Below, piece after piece: positions 12,301-22,975 of a stretch of 64,000 nucleotides of DNA (positions within the stretch are counted from its first letter, which is position 1; each line of letters begins with the position of its first letter). A model generated the notes under the pieces. The model was not told the origin of the DNA. It saw only the letters and a program-made list of their open reading frames with translations, and made no database searches. This DNA comes from Chlamydomonas sphaeroides. Lineage: Eukaryota; Chlorophyta; Chlorophyceae; Chlamydomonadales; Chlamydomonadaceae. The stretch lies in NCBI GenBank assembly GCA_001662425.1, contig BDDC01000163.1, positions 31,287 to 95,286 on the forward strand, given 5' to 3'. Both the position numbers and the translations under genes were made by a program.

Positions 12301-12472
12301 TCGTGGTGCCGTTGCCGCTCGCAGCCACGACGGGGATGACCGCGCGACTGCCGTTCGCGGCGTGATGGCGCCGGGCCGCCGACGTGCGGCGTGTGCAGGG
12401 CCGGGGAGCAACCAGGCCGGGCGCCTCAGCAGTAGGCCTGCTGACGCGGGTGTTGGTGCCGCTGAGGAGCAT
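6381..12472 (-). CDS. PURKE: Phosphoribosylaminoimidazole carboxylase (PurK-PurE fusion), plastid-type
   Basis: Makes CAIR from AIR in purine synthesis. Fifteen exons, all in phase: 12472-12276, 12138-12060, 11588-11468, 11004-10925, 10748-10573, 10404-10255, 9916-9752, 9341-9273, 8985-8856, 8623-8522, 8167-7994, 7768-7724, 7462-7254, 6947-6773, 6455-6381; 648 aa. Residues 1 to about 65 are an Arg/Ser/Ala leader (starts MLLSGTNTR) that fits a plastid transit peptide. The PurK ATP-grasp part has VVGVLGGGQLGRMM, AYDGKGNYLV, YPVVETIH and NEVAPRPHN. The PurE part starts near residue 482 with VGIIMGSDSDLATM, then SAHRTPERM and GLDALLSIVQMP. The fused order matches plant and fungal enzymes. Introns 4, 6 and 13 contain copies of the preceding exon ends (separate entries). 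Start chosen because exon 1 joins in phase and gives a leader. Confidence 0.96.
7141..7275 (-). repeat. Copy of exon 13 tail and donor inside PURKE intron 13
   Basis: 7141-7165 repeats 7251-7275 (the last coding bases of exon 13 plus its GTGAGG donor) with 23 of 25 bases identical, 110 bases apart. The copy keeps a usable donor (GTGCGG), so it offers a second possible 5' splice site. Confidence 0.8.
10048..10284 (-). repeat. Tandem copies carrying exon 6 tail and donor, PURKE intron 6
   Basis: 10148-10176 repeats 10251-10279 (exon 6 end plus donor) with 27 of 29 bases identical. The flanking intron sequence is also repeated (around 10048-10100 against 10168-10212), so this is a partly decayed tandem array of roughly 103-120 bases spanning an exon-intron border. 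Confidence 0.8.
10820..10946 (-). repeat. Copy of exon 4 tail inside PURKE intron 4
   Basis: 10820-10842 repeats 10924-10946 with 21 of 23 bases identical, 104 bases apart. The copied donor is changed (GC in place of GT) and probably dead. The TAGG microsatellite lies between the two copies. Confidence 0.75.
10855..10909 (+). repeat. (TAGG)n microsatellite
   Basis: About 13.7 uninterrupted TAGG units, 55 bases, within intron 4 of PURKE, starting 54 bases into the intron on the sense strand (where it reads CCTA). Confidence 0.97.
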
Positions 12473-13536
12473 TGTTTGCGGCGACGCTAGGGCGCGCGAA
12501 TGTCTCTGTCGTCGACCGGCGGTTCGGTTTCGGCTTGCACGTCACCTAGCGCGACAGCGAGTTGGTTATCAACGACGTGAGCAGCGCTGTGCAATTCGGG
12601 CCACAGAAGGCTACAACCATTGCCCGCGTGCACAATCGCAAAACGTGAATCGTGCAATTGGCGGAGGCTCCGACCAGGACACTAGCCTTCTCACAGCGCG
12701 TACAGTCCACTGCCAAGTCATACAGGCGCTCACAGCGCACTCAGCAACGGCGCGCAGCACGAGGGACATGAGCGCCGCCGACATGCCGGTCGTGCGACGG
12801 TGCCGCAGGCGCGCCGCCGGTCTATGGGCCACATTGATGTCTAAATGTCATGCGTTAGGGAGACGCGCGCGCGCGCGGGAAGCGGTATGACGGGGCTTTT
12901 GTCGCTGATACCTGTATTGGCTGGGGACGGCCGGGGGCCGGCTGGGTAGGGCACGTGGCGAGGGAGAGTCAGGGCGGACACAGACAAGGACTGATACCAA
13001 TGGACAGCAAGGGCCACCTGTTGAAAGGTTGAAGAGCGCTGCACAAGGCGCCGTCACCCTTGGGAGAGGGAAAGTAAGCGACAAGTGTGTCAGGAGATGG
13101 CTCACATGGCTTGCAGAGGTGTTGACAAGGGCAAGCTGATGTGGACTCACGTGTATGACGGTCGATCACTGCAAGGAGGACAGCCAGGAAAGGCAGAGGG
13201 GGAACGCAGAACGTCCTCGCGAAGGTGGGGGCTCTCGCGCTGCCAGGCTCTGCCCAAGGCGGGTGTGTGCAACAGGGGCCGTGCTTGCCTGTTGCTTAAG
13301 GCCTACCCTTTGTAAGCGGACTGGCCATCATGACATGTTTGGTGCATCAGGACGGGAGGGGACGGGCTGGACGGGTTAGGCCGGGTTTGGCCACACGCGG
13401 AAACGCCATCCGTGCCGCTTATGAAGCTTTACTACATACCCATATCCGAAAGCCAATTGATAAACTAGTCGTAATCCATACCATAGGATAGCACCTAATA
13501 GCAGGGCTCCCAGAACCAGGCTGTTTTGCTTGCGCC
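12473..13536. promoter_or_regulatory. Divergent upstream region of PURKE and the fibrillin gene
   Basis: About 1.06 kb between two head-to-head genes, so it should hold both promoters. The part at about 13400-13530 is clearly less GC-rich than its surroundings. No TATA box or known element could be assigned. A hydrophobic minus-strand frame (13376-13663) is noted under rejected items. Confidence 0.45.
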
Positions 13537-15874
13537 ATGTCGCTGCGTGGCAGCCAACGCCTACAGGCGCGACACACCCACCCGCGCTCGGCACGCTCGG
13601 TATCGCATCATGTCGCCTGCCCCCATACCACACGACGTGTTGCGGCAGCGGCATTGCCACCAAAGCAGCAGCGCAACTACGCGGACTTAGAGTTCCACCT
13701 AGCAGAGGAAAAGAAAGAGCTCAACCGTATAATCAGCAGCCTGGGCTTCCCGCAAGCGGTGCTTCCCGGCGACGAGACGGTATGTTCACTAACCCGGCGA
13801 CTTTGAACGCGACTCACCCCGCCTGCCGCCTGCCCCCGTGCTTCCCTTGCAGACCAAGAAAACGGTTGACATGCTGCTGCACAGGCTAGAGGCCATCACC
13901 CCCCTTCCCGAGCCACTGGCGTGGCAGGAGCAGCCGGGCTCCTTTCCTCGCGTGGCGCCAGCGCTGCTCGGAGGTGGGTCAGCCGGCCGGGGCTACAGCC
14001 TGTCCCTGCCTAATGCCGGGGAGTGCAACTCCAGCCCTCCTGATGTTGGTAGAAAGATCGGTCTGTGACCTCTGACCAGCATTCTGCAGGGAATGACAAA
14101 GGGCCCCTGCTTTGCCGTGGTGCTGACCGGTGCCTCTTCCTTTCGCTGCTTTCGCCGCGCCCCGCATGCCGCGTCGGAACCTTCCGCTTCGCCACCGACA
14201 GAGTGGGAGCTCGTGTACGCGGTGCGTGCTCTCTTCGCTAACTTGCTGTACATCCCTCACGGCGTTCCAGCACCCGCGCCGCAGCATGCGTTAGACCTGC
14301 CTGTGCGCCGGTTGCGACGCTGTGCGTTCCCAGTGCGAGCGCACGGCCAAGTGCCTTCTCCGGCGTACCCAACGCCGACGGCAGCCCTGACAGGGTGGTC
14401 TGACATCATGCTGCCCCTGCCCCCACCGACCCCCAAGTCTAACGGCACTGCTGTGACACGGACAGCGCCCGCACAGCTGCTGCTGGCGGCGCAGCAGCTG
14501 CCCGGCGTGGGTATCTCCGAGATCACGCAGGCGAGGCAGGGACGCCCTTGGGTGGACACTACTTGCACCTGAGAGCAGCGCCCACGGGCCTCGCACCGGC
14601 TGCAGCGCAGCACCCCGGCCGAGGCTTGCCTGTGGCGTACCGCGAGCGCTCCTGGCCCCGTGACCCCGCTTGTGTGTGCTCCCGTGGTCTGTGACCCCAG
14701 CTTATGCTCTCTTGTGCCCCGGCCAGGTGCTGTCGCTCAACGAGACCGGCACCCTGGTGGCTAGCAACAGCGCGGTGTTCGGGTTCGGGCCGTTTGGGTC
14801 CTGGAGGTGGGGCGGTGTTGGGTCCCCGCGCCGCGCTGTTGGGCAGGGCCTGACCGGGGTGGGCTGCATCCGCGGGGTGTTCCTTGGGACACGGGCCGGG
14901 CGCTGCGGCTTCTGGAGGTGCGGGGTCCTGGGCGCTGGCCTCCCGGGGAGGGGCCTGTGCGGCCGCATGGCCTCTCAGCCTTTCAACGCATTGCCTGGCG
15001 TCTACACCCACCCCGTGCACCTGCCCTGCAGGGTCGGCATCGAGGGCATCTGGCGAGACAGCGGAGATGGCAAGACGGCGCGGGTAGGACCGCGGCCAGT
15101 TGGGAACCTGCCACTGCCGCCAGGCCCGCCCCACGGCGCGGCCTGCTGCTTGGCCCCCCAAAGGACCCGCATTCAGCGGTCTGTCGCCCCATGACGTGCC
15201 GCCCGCCGCAGGTCCTGTTCGACCAGGTCTCCGTCAAGCCCGTCAGCGCGCTGGGGCTGCCAGTGCCGGGCTGGCTGCCGCCGGTGGGTGCGAGGCACGT
15301 GTACACACGCCTGCTCTCACACGCCTGCTCACGCCGCGGGTGCGCCTCGGGGCGCGCTACAGCTGACATGGCCCCAGGCCGGAGCACGTTCGCGGCTGTT
15401 GTTGTGTAGCTGGCCGCACTCAAAGTTGTGCCTTGCAATCCCCCGCTGCGCCCGCAGCTCAAGCTGGCCACGGGCGGCAGCACGACGGGCCCTGGGGAGT
15501 CGCGGTCAGGGGCCGACTGGGTCACGACCTTCGTCGACAGGTGGGTCCACAACTCGCCGCGCCGTCACGATGCCGCGATGCCATAACAAGACAAGCGCTA
15601 CGCTGTGCTGCTGCATCAGCGCGCGCGTTGCACGTCGCATATGTCAGGCACTTGCCGCTGGCGCCCGAAATACACGAAGGGATCACGGTAACCGGCGCTC
15701 ACGCGCCAAGAAACCGGGCCCTAGAAGCAATGTGGTACCCGAGCGTAGCCGTCTTGGGAGTCATAACCTGACGTGGGCTGCACCGGTTGTGTTGCGCACC
15801 CGGCCCTCAGGGACATGCGCATCGGTCGCGGCAAGACGGGCAACACGTTCCTGTTCCGCCGCAAGTCCACGTGA
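13537..15874 (+). CDS. Plastid lipid-associated protein / fibrillin
   Basis: Lipid-binding plastoglobule or thylakoid protein family. Nine exons in phase: 13537-13779, 13853-13973, 14202-14221, 14438-14530, 14727-14806, 15032-15083, 15212-15283, 15458-15540, 15811-15874; 275 aa. Residues 1 to about 45 (MSLRGSQRLQARHTHPRSAR onward) resemble a plastid transit peptide. Family landmarks follow: a helical LEFHLAEEKKELNRIISSLG region, EWELVYA then SNGTAVTRTAP, LPGVGISEITQ, NSAVFGFGPFGSW, and a C-terminal MRIGRGKTGNTFLF just before TGA. Exon 3 is only 20 bases, and the following acceptor is AAG. Intron 4 appears to start GC (CAG/GCGAGG) because only that choice joins the conserved ITQ and VLSLNE blocks without extra residues. 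The fibrillin subgroup was not determined. Confidence 0.88.
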
Positions 15875-16755
15875 GCCCGGCATGCTGTGATGCGACCCCG
15901 GCGTGCAGCACCGGCAGAAGGCCAGCGTGCAGCGGTGCCATCCACGTCCGGAGACGCGGCGAGTGGCGCGCTTGGACTGTTGCGCGACCTGCAGAGCGTG
16001 TGGGTGGCGGCGGCCGCCGATGAGCGGGGAAGAGAGCTGAGAGATAGGCGAGGCGGCGTGCCGTGGTGTGTAGCGGCGTGCCGTGTTGTGTGTGTTTTGC
16101 CCGGCTGTGCGGGCTAGCATCGGGAGAGCCGGTGCTGGGTGTACTGGGGGTCAACCAGGCGGGTCATGGTGGTGGTGGTGGTGGGCCAGCATGTTCGCAT
16201 ACCTCCGCGCACGCATTGGCGCGGCGTCTTGTGGCCTGGGCAAGCGGCTGCGTGTGGCGGCCATTGATGTGGGTCGCGGGCTCCCGCGCCCTGGGCCCTG
16301 GGCCCACGCAATAAGCCCCAGTGGCACTCCTCTTGATTCTTCACGTCTTGACTTTTCCGTTGCAGTTGTACGGTACTGGAAGGCGGCGTTGGGCGGGCTG
16401 GCATGGTGGTCTGTAGACAGGAACACCCGGTGCTGGAGGAGCGCGTGTGGTGGCTGGCGGCTAGCTCGCGCCGCAGCCGTGAGCCTCGGGCAGTGCTCGA
16501 GCCTGGTTACACAATAATACGCCCACTTGCACTCGCCACGTGGCCACTTGCAGCAGCATGGCGCCAACCCTGTACTGCCCAACAGGGCAACAGCACGAGA
16601 GGGGAGATAACAAAGCTGCCCGTCCAACACACGGCACAGCCGGCCTGTGCCGGCCATCCCTGCTCGGCCTCCAGCGACTCGCTCGGCAGCACCGGCCGTA
16701 GACAGCAGCGGCAGCGCCTAACGACCGCGCCATGCTTCCATCCGGCATCCATCCA
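15875..16755. other. Convergent 3' region
   Basis: About 0.9 kb between the stop codons of the fibrillin gene (+) and PRPF38A (-). No supported coding sequence; expected to be two facing 3' untranslated regions. Confidence 0.55.
16507..16511 (-). promoter_or_regulatory. Candidate TGTAA polyadenylation signal, PRPF38A
   Basis: TTACA on the plus strand, that is TGTAA in the PRPF38A sense, about 245 bases past its stop codon. TGTAA is the usual poly(A) signal in volvocalean algae; the pentamer alone is weak evidence. Confidence 0.4.
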
Positions 16756-19152
16756 TCACTTGAGCGGCTTGAGTCCGAGCTTGGCCCGAAGCTTGTTGGC
16801 CTGCGGGGCGAGGGGTGGTCGACGCGCGACGATCAATAGTGGGCAAGCTGTTGCCCACAGGAAGGGCAAGGAGGCACGGACGCGAGCCACGGGCCCAGAG
16901 CGTTGGCACGGCGCCAATCCACAGCTGACGGCGCCATGGCACCAGCCGCAACTCAAAGCGGAGCCGAGCTACCCGACCAAGCACATCACAGGGCTCACCT
17001 CGACAATCTCAGGGTCTTGCTCCACCGCCTTCGCCTTGCCACCAGCCCCGGCCTTGCCCTTGGACTCCTTGGCATCGCCCTTCTTGCCCCCCGCCTCGCC
17101 GGCCTCCTTGCGCCGCGGCTCCTCCCGCCGCTCGCGCTCCCTGCTGCGGCTGCGCTCGCGGCCGCCGCGGCGGTCGCGCGAGTCTTCGGATGAGGTGGAT
17201 GAAGAGGGCGAGCTCGAGCGGGACGTCGAGGGGCTGCCCCGGCGGTCCCGCCGGTCGCGGTCCCGCCGCTCCCGGCTGCGGCTGCGCCTTGGTTCCCGGT
17301 CCCGGTCCCGCCGGTCGCGGCTGCGACTGCGGCTTCGGCGCTCGCGCCGATCGCGGCTGCGGCTGCGGCTGCGCCGGTCGCGCCGGTCCCTGTCGTAGTC
17401 CCTGTCGTAGTCCCTGCAAGCGGAGCAGACCAGGAGCGAGCCTGTCGAGCGGCACACGAGTAGCGGCGCACTGCCCGCCGGGCTCTGGAGTAGATCCACA
17501 GCAGCCCAGCGCTAGCATGGTCAGGCCGCCTCCGCCGAGCACAGCAGTCCCGAGCGCCGCAGCCACACCGCAGCCATCGCCCACCTGGAGCGGTAGTCGC
17601 GGTCCCGCTCCCGCTCTCGGCTGCGGCTCCGCTCCCGCACATAGTCCGCATCCCGACCGCCGCCGCGCCCGCCGCGGTCGTAGTCCCGCTCCCGCTCCCG
17701 CTCGCGCTCCCGCTCGCGGTCCCTGTCGCGGTCACGATCATACTCGCGCTCGTCGCGCCCGCCGCGCTCGTACTCGCGCTCGCGCTCCCGGATGCGGTCT
17801 CGCTCCCGGTCGCGCTCGCTGGCGCGGTCCCGGAACACAGCGTCAGCGTCGCGTCCGTCGCGCTCGGGGCTGTGGGCAGGAACACACACGGCGGCACGGG
17901 TGCAGGGAGTCAAGTCTCAGAGGCACTTGAGCTGCGGCCGCCACGGTCCGAGCCCGCGCAGCCACCTCCGCAGTCCCACCTCCCACACGCCCACCTGCGC
18001 CGCCGCTCTCGCTCGCGCTCCACCTTGTCCTTGTCCACGTCTTCGCGGCCCGCCGCCGCCAGCTTGGCCTCGATCTCGGCCGCCTGCTTGGCCGCCTCGC
18101 CCGCCTCTAGCTCCAGGATGGCCTCGTCGAACTCCTCGTCAAGCACCGAGATGCGCGGGTCGAGCTGGTTCAGCTTCTCCAGCGTGTGCCTGGGGGTATG
18201 CATGCAGGGTGGCATGATGTTGCCCGGCATGTCGGGATGTGCGCGGCGCGGTGCGGCGCGGGGAGCAGGCGGCTGGGCGGCAGGCACCCGGGGCTGCAGC
18301 GGGGCGCCACGCGGGTCCGGAGGCGGGGCCGCAGCGGCGGGCGGCGCACCTGGCAGGCACCCGGGGCAGGGCTGTGTCGAACATGAAGTCCTTTCGCAGC
18401 ATGTCGTCCACCACCTCGTCCACGTGGGCCAGCTTGAAGTGGCCCTCCGTGGTGCGCAGCCGGATCTGGCGGAAGTGGGGCCGCGGCGGAGGGCGTGCGC
18501 GGTGATGTGGGTTGGCGGGCAGGCGGCGCGGCGGGGGGCAGGCGAGGCGGGGCGCGGGGCGGAGGAGGCTGGGTAGGTGTGCAGGGGGTCGCGGGCTCGG
18601 GGCCACACCTTGCGGTAGTCGTTGTAAAGCGGCTCCAGGTACTGGTACACCTCCAGGGGCCTCCCTACCAGCCGCATGTAGAAGGCCCCTGCGGTGCGGG
18701 TGGGGCAGGGTGAGCATGGGGGCAGAAGGGGCAGCGCGCCTCGGTGGCCCCCGCAGGCCCCTGTGCAGGCCACCCCACCTAAAAGGCGCACGTATTTGAA
18801 GTCCTCGTTCTTTATATACTCGATGATGATCTCCTTGTCCGGCTGGATTTGGAGCATCTTGAGGATGAGGCAGAGGAAGTCCGAGGGCTTGCGCTGCCCC
18901 CCATACGTGCCCCCTATGGATTTCAGCTCCACGGCCACCTCCAGCAGGGACTCCGCCGTCAGCGCGAAGCATTTTTCCTTCCAGAACTGAGTCGTGTACA
19001 CCTTCTGTCGCACGATGTATTCGACAAGGTTCTGCGCGGGGATGCTGTCGCGTGAGATTGCCCATGCCGACGACTGACAGGCGAACTGCATTGCGAACCT
19101 GGGGATTCGTTCCATGGATAGTCTTCGCTTCCTTGTCCGTGCGGTTCGCCAT
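16756..19152 (-). CDS. PRPF38A: Pre-mRNA-splicing factor 38A with RS domain
   Basis: Spliceosomal B-complex protein needed for activation. Eight exons in phase: 19152-19099, 19031-18779, 18688-18609, 18465-18350, 18189-17995, 17869-17585, 17413-16999, 16800-16756; 480 aa. The PRP38 core is clear: MANRTDKEAKTIHGTNPQ, YGGQRKPSDFLCLILKMLQI, IEYIKNEDFKYVRLLGAFYM, PLYNDYRK and VDEVVDDML. From about residue 230 the protein is a long Arg/Ser/Asp/Glu repeat region (RS/RE dipeptides), which fungi lack and animals and plants have. It ends ANKLRAKLGLKPLK, which resembles a short motif I recall from SART1/Snu66. A 16-base piece of the exon 4 end is repeated in intron 4. Nuclear location is inferred from the family. 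Confidence 0.95.
18279..18367 (-). repeat. Short copy of exon 4 tail inside PRPF38A intron 4
   Basis: 18279-18294 and 18352-18367 are identical over 16 bases, 73 bases apart; the second lies at the 3' end of exon 4. In this GC-rich setting a 16-base match is suggestive but weaker than the other cases. Confidence 0.5.
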
Positions 19153-19863
19153 GGTGACAGCGACGCTCGCGCGATGCTAGTCGTCAACAACGCGGCGGCC
19201 CCGGGGTGCCGCCCGCACCCCGGGCTGCTCCTATTAAAGCTACTACGCTGAAGCAGTGATCAAAAATATGGGCGCTTTGTGAGCAAGTCGCCGGTGAGCG
19301 GGCGAAATTGGTGAACAGCAGTCGCTTACAGCGCAGCTACGCTGGGGCGAGGGCAAGCAGGCGCGTGCGCTGGGTGGGGTGTCACAGACGGCCGTGTGCA
19401 ACCGGTACGGCGCAGTACAGCACTCAGCACACACGCTCTGCTCCCTTACTACGGGTGCTCAGAATGCAAAGCTCGTCACATTTGGATTCGTGCCCCGTTC
19501 GGAGAGTTCGATGCATGGCATGGGCACTAGAGAAAGGGGCGTAGATATTGCTGAGAGGCCTTACAGGGCCAAGCACGTACCCTGCGGCGCTGTGCCCGCA
19601 ACTCGCACGCCGAGCACCCGAGACCGACCATAGTCTCGCCGCGCGCCGAACGCTCGTGCCGCCCCCTTGCTCGCTAGCATACCGCAGCTACAGCTCCTAT
19701 GCACACCAAACTTCCAGCCTCGCCACGCCTCCCCTGCAACCTCGCCTCCAGTGCAACGCACTCACAGCTCGCGCGCAGTCTACTTCTAACACCAAAGCGC
19801 GTCACAGCCAGGCCTGCACCTCGCTGCAACCCATCAGTCCATCCTCATAACTCCACCAACCGC
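19153..19863. other. Intergenic: PRPF38A upstream region and SET-gene 3' end
   Basis: About 0.7 kb between two minus-strand genes. It must hold the PRPF38A promoter and the 3' untranslated region of the SET gene. TTACA at 19561-19565 (TGTAA in the gene sense) lies about 300 bases past the SET-gene stop and is a candidate poly(A) signal; another is at 19326-19330. Confidence 0.4.
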
Positions 19864-22325
19864 TCACAGCTCCGACTTGATGTTGAGCTTGTCGGCCAGG
19901 CGGCGCACCTCGTACTGGATGGACGACAGGCGGCGGCCCTCCAGCTCCTTGAGCAGGTCGTACACGTAGTCCTTGCCTTTGGGCTGCGGCGGCATGACGT
20001 CGGGCGTCTCCTTGATGCTCTTGTAGATGGCCGTCAGGCGCTCCATCTCGGTCTTGAGCTCCTCGGGCGTGCCTAATCAGGGCGGGCAGAGCAAGGCACA
20101 CGCAGGTGAGTGTAGGTCCAGAGAGGAAGTGCAGCAACTGCTGTGGCCGGGGACCGGAACGGGCGGGGGGGAAGCAACAGGCGGTGGCGAGCCGGGACCG
20201 GAGTCCGCACACGTACCGTCAAAGGGCTCCTCCGAGGGCGGGGTGTCGTGGCTGTAGTGGCTGTTGGGGTCGTGGTCGCGGTGGTCCACCAGGGACAGGC
20301 GGGGAGGGTTCTCCAGGTCCGGCAGGAAGCTGCGGGGAGTCAGCGGCAGGGGGAAGGGGCACGACGCGGTCAGCGTGATGCCCTTGGCGGCATGAGCGAC
20401 AAGAGACGAGCAGCAGCACAGGCTCAAACCCCAGTGCCAGGTGGCGCGGGGGTCCGCCGCTGGCCCGCCCCGTCGTTGCTGCGATGGCAGGGGCGGCCTC
20501 CTACCCGCCGCGCTCCGCTCTCACCCGTAGTGGGCAACGGCGTAGTCATCGCGCAGAGAGCCGTAGCTGTAGCAGACCTCGGTGCCGACGGGCATGTCGT
20601 CGCCGGCGATGATGTGCAGATAGTCGGCGGTCTCGTAGGGGGAAATGAGGATCTGGCAGTTGCGGTCGTGGTTGGCCAGGTCGAAGACGGGGGCCATCAG
20701 GAGGCGCCGGCGGCGGGCGGTCGAGACGTAGCGGGTCGACGACTGCGAGGCAGAAGCAAGGCAGGGGGTGCAGGCCGAGGGCACGGAGAGGTCAGAGCGG
20801 CACCCTGCCCGTTTTACTCCCAGCTGCTCTTGCACCCGCGATGATGATGCTTTCGCAGCCGCCCTGCTGCCAGTAAGCTCCATGCCTGGGCCTCCTTCCC
20901 CTCCCCCCTCAGCCATGCGCGCAGAGACAGTTGCCCCAGCCGCCACCACTACCCCAAGCACTTACGATGGCGCAGGCGTACTTGAGGTCGTCCAGGGTCA
21001 CGGGCGCGTTGCCCACCATCTCCTGGATGGTGTACTCGATGTCGGGGTTCAGCTCGCCCGCCAGCATCGAGGCCAGGTGCGTCTGCCAGTCGCGCTGGTT
21101 CTTCTCCTACACAGCGACGCGCGGCACGGCGTGCACATTCGGTCAGGAGGCGGACGGCGACGACGGGCACCAGCCAGGCCGTCAGGTGCGGGCCCCGCGG
21201 TATTGGTCTCGCATAGGGGTGCTCCCCCGCCCAGAAAGCTGAAGCGCCAGTCATTTGGCAGGTCGGGGCCCGTGGCGCGGCGCCCGGTACTTTCTTTGCC
21301 GGCTGGTGCCGGCAGAACTTATGCCGGGGCTACAGCGCCGAGCGTCAAGAGTTCCAGACATGTGAACGCACCCAGAAGGAGCTCTTCCACATGGGCGCGT
21401 ACTTCGAGTCCAGGTTGCAGCTGTTCACCAGCTCGTCGGGCTTGGGCCACATGTCAACATACGGCTGAAAGCGGCTGCAGGGGGTGGGCAAGGGGTCGCG
21501 GCAGGAGCCGGGACGTGGTGGTCGAGATGGGATCGATGTAGGGAATCGAGGCAGACGGTGCGGGCCGCTAGGGGGGTGCAGCCGGCGGCCGCGCGCGGTG
21601 ACGACGACAGCTGCGCAGGCTCTGGTTCACCTCTTGTCGCCAGCCTTCAACTCGCGCAGCACCGAAAGGGTTGGGACCTGCAGAGCAGTGATCATGTAAG
21701 CGGGATGGTACCGTATGTCGAGGAGCCTAGGAACAGTGCGGGCGCGCTCGGGTACTCACCGCGAAGCTATCGTTCAGGCCACCAGCGTTGAGTATGGCAG
21801 CGGCGGGGATTGAGGCGATGTACCTGTTGGAGTAGCCGGGACATTTGAGGTTTGGCGGGCCTGGCGGATGCGTCCCGTTTCAAGGCCCTCTGCCCCAGCA
21901 GGCTTGAAGGCGCAACACCCCGTGCCCCAGCAAGACGGCCACACAGGGCTCTCAAGCTGCAGCCGCACTATTCCGCACGACGCCGGGAACGTTCACAGCT
22001 GAAAGCGCATCATGAAGGCGTCCGAGGCGGAGGGCTTGGGCTGGGGTTACGGACGCATGCCCAACCCTACGCACTCGTCCTTCTTGATTGCCTTGGTGGT
22101 GAACAGGCCACGCACGCCGTTCTGGTTGAGCTTCACCTCGGCGTGGATCTGCAAACGCAGAAGGCGGTAAGCAGCGAAGAAGACCAAACTTCAAACGCGG
22201 CAACAGGTTCTCACCGTTCCGCCGAGCTCCTTCACCCACTTAAACATTGCATCGATCTTGTCGATCGGCTGCGCTGTTCCGCAGAGCGCGAACAGCAGCA
22301 GCGCTGCCGCAAGCCTCGGGACCAT
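19864..22325 (-). CDS. SET-domain protein with signal peptide and C-terminal KSEL
   Basis: Related to the Rubisco-LSMT/SETD lysine methyltransferase class. Nine exons in phase: 22325-22215, 22148-22066, 21823-21760, 21677-21631, 21474-21372, 21106-20966, 20742-20525, 20329-20217, 20072-19864; 362 aa. SET landmarks: GVRGLFTTKAIKKDE near the start, FQPYVDMWP and MWKSSFW in the insert region, then PVFDLANHDRNC (the NH motif) and GTEVCYSYGSLRDDYAVAHY with GF completed across the next intron. The N-terminus is not a transit peptide: MVPRLAAALLLFALCGTAQ is a typical hydrophobic signal peptide. The C-terminus is NIKSEL, close to the KDEL/HDEL retrieval signal. Together they predict an ER-lumen protein, which is unusual for a SET enzyme. 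The substrate is unknown. Start chosen as the first in-frame ATG that gives an uninterrupted leader. Confidence 0.85.
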
Positions 22326-22975
22326 GATGATCCGCGAGCTGTGTTGCTATATGTGTGTTCCCGACTTTACGGGTGCCCCCTAAACGAGGTATGTATGCTA
22401 TATGGTTGTGTGTTGGGTGTTAGCCGCGGCCGCGCACGCGCATGCGCGATAACCCGTGCCCGACCTGCCTAACTCGTAATTCAACGCTCAGGCCGCCTTG
22501 TTGTACGCTGCAGCAGGCAGTTCTTCTTACACGTCCACGTATGTAGGGCAGTAGTTATCGCCGACCAACCGTCCTCCTCTTCACCTTTCCCCGCCCCCAG
22601 TGACGAGTCTCCCCAGCCCGGGAAGGTTGCGCAAGAACTATGAGAGCATCGTGACACGGTATTACAGTTGAGTGTGCGACCATCCGGATTCCCGAGTACT
22701 GTGGCAGCGCCTACCATCCACGACGCTTCAGACACAGCCCCGACCGGCTCACTCCTAGGTCCTCCAGCGTCAGGCGACGCGCCAGCAGTCTATGCAGCCG
22801 CATGAGCAGCTCTACTCATGGCACGACGTAGCCCGAGGCCAGCCATGCACACAAGGTTCGGCCGTTGGGCCGCGGCAAGTTCGCCCATAAATGGCCCGCC
22901 CCCAACCCCCTCCGCATAACCCACCATCCCTCCAACCCAGCGAACGACTAGCGCCCGCCGCTAGTATATCGGCGC
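22326..22975. other. Intergenic: SET-gene promoter side and GLG1 3' end
   Basis: About 0.65 kb between two minus-strand genes; no supported coding sequence. TTACA at 22527-22531 is TGTAA in the gene sense, about 445 bases past the GLG1 stop, and is a possible poly(A) signal. Confidence 0.4.

Noticed and set aside
13376..13663. Minus-strand frame of 95 codons with a hydrophobic stretch (LVLGALLLGAILWYGLRLVY)
   Set aside because: It overlaps the first exon of the fibrillin gene on the other strand, and its start part is an antisense shadow of that exon. The less GC-rich part may simply be the fibrillin 5' untranslated region. Worth a transcript check but not called.
17521..17930. Plus-strand Arg/Gly/Ala-rich frames across the PRPF38A tail
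   Set aside because: They are antisense reads of the RS/RE repeat region, whose codons leave other frames open.
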